Part shown: positions 59,501-64,000 of the stretch, in pieces
Numbering within the stretch: the stretch's first letter is position 1
Layout of the letters: each line of letters begins with the position of its first letter
NCBI GenBank assembly: GCA_032622095.1
Contig: CP136066.1
Location: forward strand, 98,415,319-98,479,318
Direction of reading: 5' to 3'
Source of the DNA: Siphonodentalium dalli
Taxonomy: Eukaryota; Mollusca; Scaphopoda; Gadilida; Siphonodentaliidae
DNA: 64,000 nucleotides
Program-made: the position numbers and the translations under genes
The notes under the pieces: model-generated
Told to the model about the DNA's origin: nothing
Seen by the model: the letters and a program-made list of their open reading frames with translations, nothing else
Databases searched by the model: none

Positions 59501-61876
59501 AACACACATGACATTAACACTTCTTAGTTTGTAGAGTATAAAGTTCATTGGTGACTGTAATAATTAAAAGTACATGTAGATCTTATCGCAGGCACAATAA
59601 TTATATGTACAAGAACGCCTCCATAAAATATCTTGCACGTACTTCCAATATTTTATTTCTTGTAATAGTGTGTTCGAACAACAATTGGGCAGTTCAAAAA
59701 ACCCGAAATCGCTTCTCCGCCATTCCAAACGATCAAGTGCAGGAACAGGAGAACATCAAATTGAAAGGAAATGGAGCGTTGATAGGTTTAACAGAGAGCT
59801 CATCAACAATAACGAGATGGCTACAACTCCCCGAACCAGACGTGTTTTTCTCTCATGAGAGTCGGCTATTTCCCCACGCCTTATCAACGGGAGGTAAATT
59901 CAAGGGGACACAATCTGATTTCTGGGATGTATCCGGGAAGCAATTGGGGATATATCGGACCCACCTAAAAATATTCAGTGCAAGATATTTGATGGAGGCG
60001 TTCTTGTGGATATGATTGTACCTGCGATATAGTATCTACTTTTAATGATTACGCCCAGTCACTAATGAAGTTTCTACTCTACAGACTAAGAAGTGTTATT
60101 GTCATATATATGTGGTGTGGGACATATGAAACGAGCTGCCTACCAGGTAGGATTGTGGTACACTTATGTCATGCCAAGCTGCAGTTGTGTGCTCAGAACT
60201 CATTAATTGTTGTTGCAAATCACAAACTTGTAACAGATGCAAATGTGCAAACGCTGATTTACCATACACAGAGTTATGTAGATGTAATTGTGTGCTTAAA
60301 ATATTTGTTCAACGTATAAACACAGGCAGCCGTGATTATAACATGACAATCTATGAGTTGCTAGGTATTATCAGTCTGTGAACATTATAGCTACATAACA
60401 TAACAAATATGAATTTAAGAACACACTATAAACAAAGATAGGCCATCTTTATATGTATTATTGATTGAAAATTTAAAGTTGTGACCTGAAATGCATATCT
60501 GTATATACACCCCTCTTGAATGCTAGATTACATAAGTCAATGATATTTGGTCAAATATATCAATTAATGGTATTATAGATTCTTTTATTTTTATTTTATT
60601 TCACCAAAACATTACATGTATATACCCTTATATGTGTTGTATATATATTGGATGTTCATTTTCGAAACTTTTAAGACCGCATATTGTATATTATTGCATA
60701 TTGCCATTTTATTGGTTGAACATATTTGAAATGATCAAATAAATTGTTATTAGGCATACAATTGTTAATTTCAACAGTATACTGACAATGAGATTGTTAC
60801 ATTATAATATATGACGAATTGCGATCGACAAACTCATTTTATAAGATTTAACCAAAGATTTATTGAATCCTTACAACAAGTCACATTTTCGTGATTTTTG
60901 GGGTGAGGGGTAACATAAACCAAATTTTCTGAAACGTTGTTACATATGAACCACAGACAATGTATTCATTGTTTTCAGTATATATGTCCAAAACATTTAA
61001 GACCAAACCTTTTGACCTCTCGCAAATATCCTATGTGTAAATGACCATTTATTGGACCAAAATATTTTAAATGACGAGGATTTTCTTACAAAATTACATA
61101 TGTTTTGTCGAAAAAGATGTTATATTTCAACTTTGGTCATTGTGTATGTAATTGCCATTGCAGTATTTAGAAATGTGATCAAATAGTGTCCTTTATAGAT
61201 TATCATCCATGTTCTGTCGGATGCTTATCACAAAAACAATATTTCATGATTTTTGGGGTGAGGGGTAACATAATCCAAAATTTATAAAATACGGTTAAGA
61301 ATGTGTCCTAGATATTGTATGTTTTGATTAGAGTATACATGTCAAAAAATGCTAAGACCTTAACCTTTGATCTGCACTGAAACATTTTTGAGAAATTGTC
61401 TGTTTATTATTCCGAAATAATTGAAACGAGAATGATTATATGACAAAATTGCATGTTTTTGGTACAAAAAGTGATAAATTTCCAATTTGGTCAGCCTGGG
61501 TTGCTACTATCTTCCAAATATGACAATGTCAGGTTGAATGACGCCTTTATTATGCATGCGCCTCAATTGTTTATACCAGTTGGAACGTCAGTGTGAAATA
61601 ATGATTGAATTTGACCGCCATCTTGGATTTATACTGGAAACAAGGGTTAATATTGATCAGAAACCTGTTTCTAGTTCACTTTCTGAAAGAGCACACATAA
61701 CTTGACAAAATATAAAAAAAATGGCACTTTTGGCCAGTCCGTTCCAAAAAAAACGCTAAGTCACTACACTATGATATATGCGAGGCGACCTATGGTCGAC
61801 TCGCATATATAAGAGAATGCATTGGCACAGGGTAACAAAATCCCGACTTACGACTGGATTTGATACGGCGGGTTAC
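56555..61876. mobile_element. Double-hairpin MITE, copy 3, split by a 4.85-kb insertion
   Basis: Starts GTGACCCGCCATTTCAAATC and ends GATTTGATACGGCGGGTTAC, with AAAT on both outer sides. The first hairpin (56604-56677) is complete with a 4-bp insertion. The second begins at 56897, is broken by the element at 56916-61769, and resumes at 61772-61826. Confidence 0.8.
56916..61769. mobile_element. Near-palindromic 4.85-kb transposon
   Basis: Tips GTGTAGTGACTTAGCG and CGCTAAGTCACTACAC are flanked by TA on both sides. The left arm (56916 to about 59640) and right arm (about 59980-61769) are inverted copies; the right arm lacks about 770 bp (the equivalent of 58720-59490) and about 85 bp near 58570. 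Plus strand, centre: NDQVQEQENIKLKGNGALIG. Minus strand, left arm: EEADIRIVPHIIHALSCG with DTYVLVMVIGLF and GTGKTKTLYH (59220-59020), then a decayed tail. Plus strand, right arm: CSELINCCCKSQTCNRCKCA with DLPYTELCRC (60190-60290). These motifs belong together in one repetitive protein family found in many aquatic-invertebrate genomes (KG-x-GG-x-x-GL; EEADTR-x-x-H; Cys-rich tail). The element is a head-to-head duplication of that gene, broken in both copies. Confidence 0.72.
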
Positions 61877-62025
61877 AAATTGGCGTTCGAATTGTCAAAA
61901 TAGACAAAATAGGAGTACATGTTTGTAAATGAACAGAAGATCGTTTTAATAGAGGACGAATTCGTGTGGTTACAAATTTAAGTTTAAATTATTTTCTTTC
62001 TGTTTTTCATTTATGAAAGATTATT

Positions 62026-62463
62026 TTAAAGGTACTCAATCCGATCAGACGGTCCCCATATCATCAAGATACAACAACAATATGTCTTCAAAATATGCTT
62101 TAGTTATCAGAATCGATCATTTGCAACAAAATAATGCTAACTATTGTCAACTCAGTATGGTATAAAATTTCCCAAAATTTATCAACATTTTGTTCAACGA
62201 AATATGGCCGTATTATTATCACTTGAGTATCACTTGATTTTAGAGTTATCCTCCGCAAATTTTGTCCCAGACCGTCGGTTTGACGACTGTTTTCTGGGCC
62301 ACAAATAATTGCACATCTCGAGAAATAACAATCTTCAAAAATCGATATCTGATCACTCTGAGCTTTGATGAGTGGGTTCCTCGACTGGAATCAAATATTG
62401 TTTACCCACCGAAGCCAAAGAAATATTAATTTGGGAGCGTTAATTCGGATAATGTATCTTTAA
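62026..62463. mobile_element. TTAA/GGTACTC MITE, copy E
   Basis: TTTTAAAGGTACTCAATCCG at the left and TTCGGATAATGTATCTTTAA at the right. Inner GAATCGATCATTTGC, TTTTAGAGTTATCC and ATCGATATCTGATCAC blocks are shared with copies A-D. Confidence 0.78.
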
Positions 62464-62543
62464 GGACACGCACGTGAGATATGATGATATGTGAGAACCA
62501 TGAGATGAAATGAGCCTGTGTATTTACACATGTTATAACTCAC

Positions 62544-62565
62544 CTCGATGTCTGCTATGAACAAT
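62544..62565 (-). CDS. Candidate 22-nt microexon of the FReD gene
   Basis: Bounded by a strong acceptor (CTTTTTCAG) and a strong donor (CGAG|GTGAGT) on the minus strand. It would read phase 0 to 1 (IVHSRHR) and so joins in frame to the FReD exon's phase-1 start (G|AT TGT = Asp-Cys). The distance of 7.8 kb and small size make chance splice-site pairing quite possible. Confidence 0.25.
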
Positions 62566-62827
62566 CTGAAAAAGTAGGAGACAAGACGGTATATCACAGG
62601 TGCATGCATGTGTTAAAATAACTTAATTAGGGCGGAGGTATGACTTAAGAGGGTATATAGTTCATCTGAAGAGGACATATGCGCGGTTTCAGAATATTTG
62701 TACCCGAAATTTCAGGGAGATGATTTCGTAACCTTATATATGCCGAATGCAAATTGTGGTTTGATAAACACGAGGAAATATACAGAACATAATTATATAG
62801 TGCTACTACACCCAGGCCTGTATCCGG

Positions 62828-62880
62828 ATATGTCTATAGTGGTGGACATGTCTATAGCGGCGGATATGTCTATAGAAGTG
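62828..62880. repeat. 18-21-bp tandem repeat
   Basis: Three units of (G/C)ATATGTCTATAG followed by (T/C)GG(T/C)GG. Confidence 0.6.
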
Positions 62881-62899
62881 GTTTGAAAGCACGTGATTT

Positions 62900-64000
62900 T
62901 ATGGTAAGTTTTTTTTCCAATAAACACAGCTTTCTCCAACATGTAGTCTTTTTCTAATTTAACATCGATGATCGGCTCAAACAATAAAGCAGTTATCGCC
63001 ATCATAAATGATGAAGTTTGAAGACTATGTTTTCTTTTAACATTTCAATGTAAAATGTTGAAGTGTTCCCAATTTAATTCAAATTAATTAGTATATGTAT
63101 TAGCACTAGACATATAAGTATACTAGTAGTTGAGCAATGTATAATATCCAAACTCCATGAATGTGCACAACTGCAGTCAAACATAAGCGATATAGTTTTA
63201 TCATAAGTGCTCGAAAACTCAATTTGCGTCGATACACTCAAACGGTTTTGTGGCATGCTATTGTTTTCTTGAAACTTGTTATGATATGGCTATATCAAAA
63301 TGGATATGCTCATATCGTGACAAGAATTTCCAAGTTATAAGTCGGAAACACATTGTTTCATGACATTTTTACATTGCTAAGCTCAGCTATGAGACTGACA
63401 GGCTATTAATTGAAAACGGGATAGGCAACAAAAGAGATACCATAATTATGAAATATTAATTCCACATAATTATAATGACGTTCTTAGTTCATTATTATAG
63501 CACATACACGGGTTGAATTATGTTGTGGGGATGTGACGTCCAGGTTTGTGCTCCGTTCGGGCTTTCACAATCGTTGTGGTGGCACTAACTTGGCCGCTTT
63601 TAAAACCTCCACAACAACATGCTATCCTTAGTTGTTTTCAGGGTGTACCGAAAGAAGAAGTGAGAAGGCTGCTGCATGCGTCGCGAGACATCGTCAGTGA
63701 TATATTTTTTATTTTAAAAGGCAAAAAGCCTTAATATATCATGCCAAATTAAGTTTATTTTAAAATTAAGTTATTCTTTATTTTCAGACAAAGTCTTGTA
63801 TATATACATATTTAAAAAAAAAATAAAGAATATATATATTCTTTATTTAAAAAAATAAAATCTGTAATTGCATTTAACACATATTCAATAATTATTATAT
63901 GTTGGCAGCTAAATGAGTGCAGGTAATTTGGTCAAAATAGCACTTTTCGCGCAAAAAACTCAAATTCGGTAAAGTCCAGAGATGGTCTGGAAAATGGGAG
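62900..64000. other. Right-end stretch
   Basis: AT-rich. A plus frame at 63635-63734 follows an acceptor-like GTTGTTTTCAG and reads GVPKEEVRRLLHASRD to a TAA; this may be a last exon of something, but it is too short to identify. A palindromic ATATATTCTTTATT cluster lies near 63830. Confidence 0.35.

Noticed and set aside
63546-63734. 62-codon plus frame with a hydrophobic start resembling a signal peptide
   Set aside because: An acceptor-like GTTTTCAG lies inside the frame and no family is recognised; mentioned only as part of the right-end stretch.
1-64000. tRNA, rRNA or other structured RNA genes
   Set aside because: No cloverleaf with A/B boxes or rRNA blocks was seen. The many hairpins are explained by MITEs.

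Overview
The window is eukaryotic: AT-rich, intron-rich and crowded with transposon remnants. It holds Helitrons, MITEs, a LINE, a Ty3/gypsy relic, fold-back elements and satellites. Tailed repeats of the 'dispersed unit + hairpin + CTAG' kind, and a roughly 160-bp satellite built around an AAGATGGCNGC core, suggest a marine invertebrate, most likely a lophotrochozoan such as a mollusc. That assignment is inferred from repeat style and is not proven by any marker gene.

The left half (762-31733, minus strand) is one large gene that I could assemble exon by exon. Sixteen coding exons have canonical GT/AG borders, and the reading phase stays consistent from the ATG at 31731-31733 to the stop at 762-764. 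The product is about 920-940 residues: four B30.2/SPRY-type domains, a linker, and a C-terminal TIR-like domain. Exons 1-6 and 7-12 are a duplicated six-exon, two-SPRY module of SPRYD3-like type. SPRY domains bind peptides or proteins, and TIR domains are signalling or NAD-cleaving modules. The architecture therefore reads as a sensor-effector protein, possibly of innate immunity. This is the most interesting item in the window.

The gene's introns hold other material: nested hairpin MITEs, a 50-bp tandem repeat (intron 13), a decayed Ty3/gypsy element (intron 8), a broken lysine-rich ORF (intron 6), a rhodopsin-type GPCR remnant (intron 5), and a 5.6-kb TA-flanked element whose core is a satellite of about 34 units (intron 1).

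From 34.5 to 37.6 kb lies a degenerate CR1/jockey-type LINE (minus). From 39.3 to 40.2 kb one TTAA MITE sits inside another. From 40.3 to 47.3 kb there is a long inverted-repeat element carrying a head-to-tail Helitron array, followed by a tandem duplication and a short exon-like piggyBac N-terminal fragment. A second head-to-tail Helitron pair occupies 49.9-51.3 kb.

At 54.1-54.8 kb is a good fibrinogen-related (FReD lectin) terminal exon on the minus strand; the rest of that gene was not securely found, apart from a possible 22-nt exon at 62.5 kb. At 56.6-61.9 kb a 4.85-kb near-palindromic transposon is inserted in one hairpin of a double-hairpin MITE. The remaining stretches are intronic or intergenic with nothing recognisable. 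No tRNA, rRNA or CRISPR was found.
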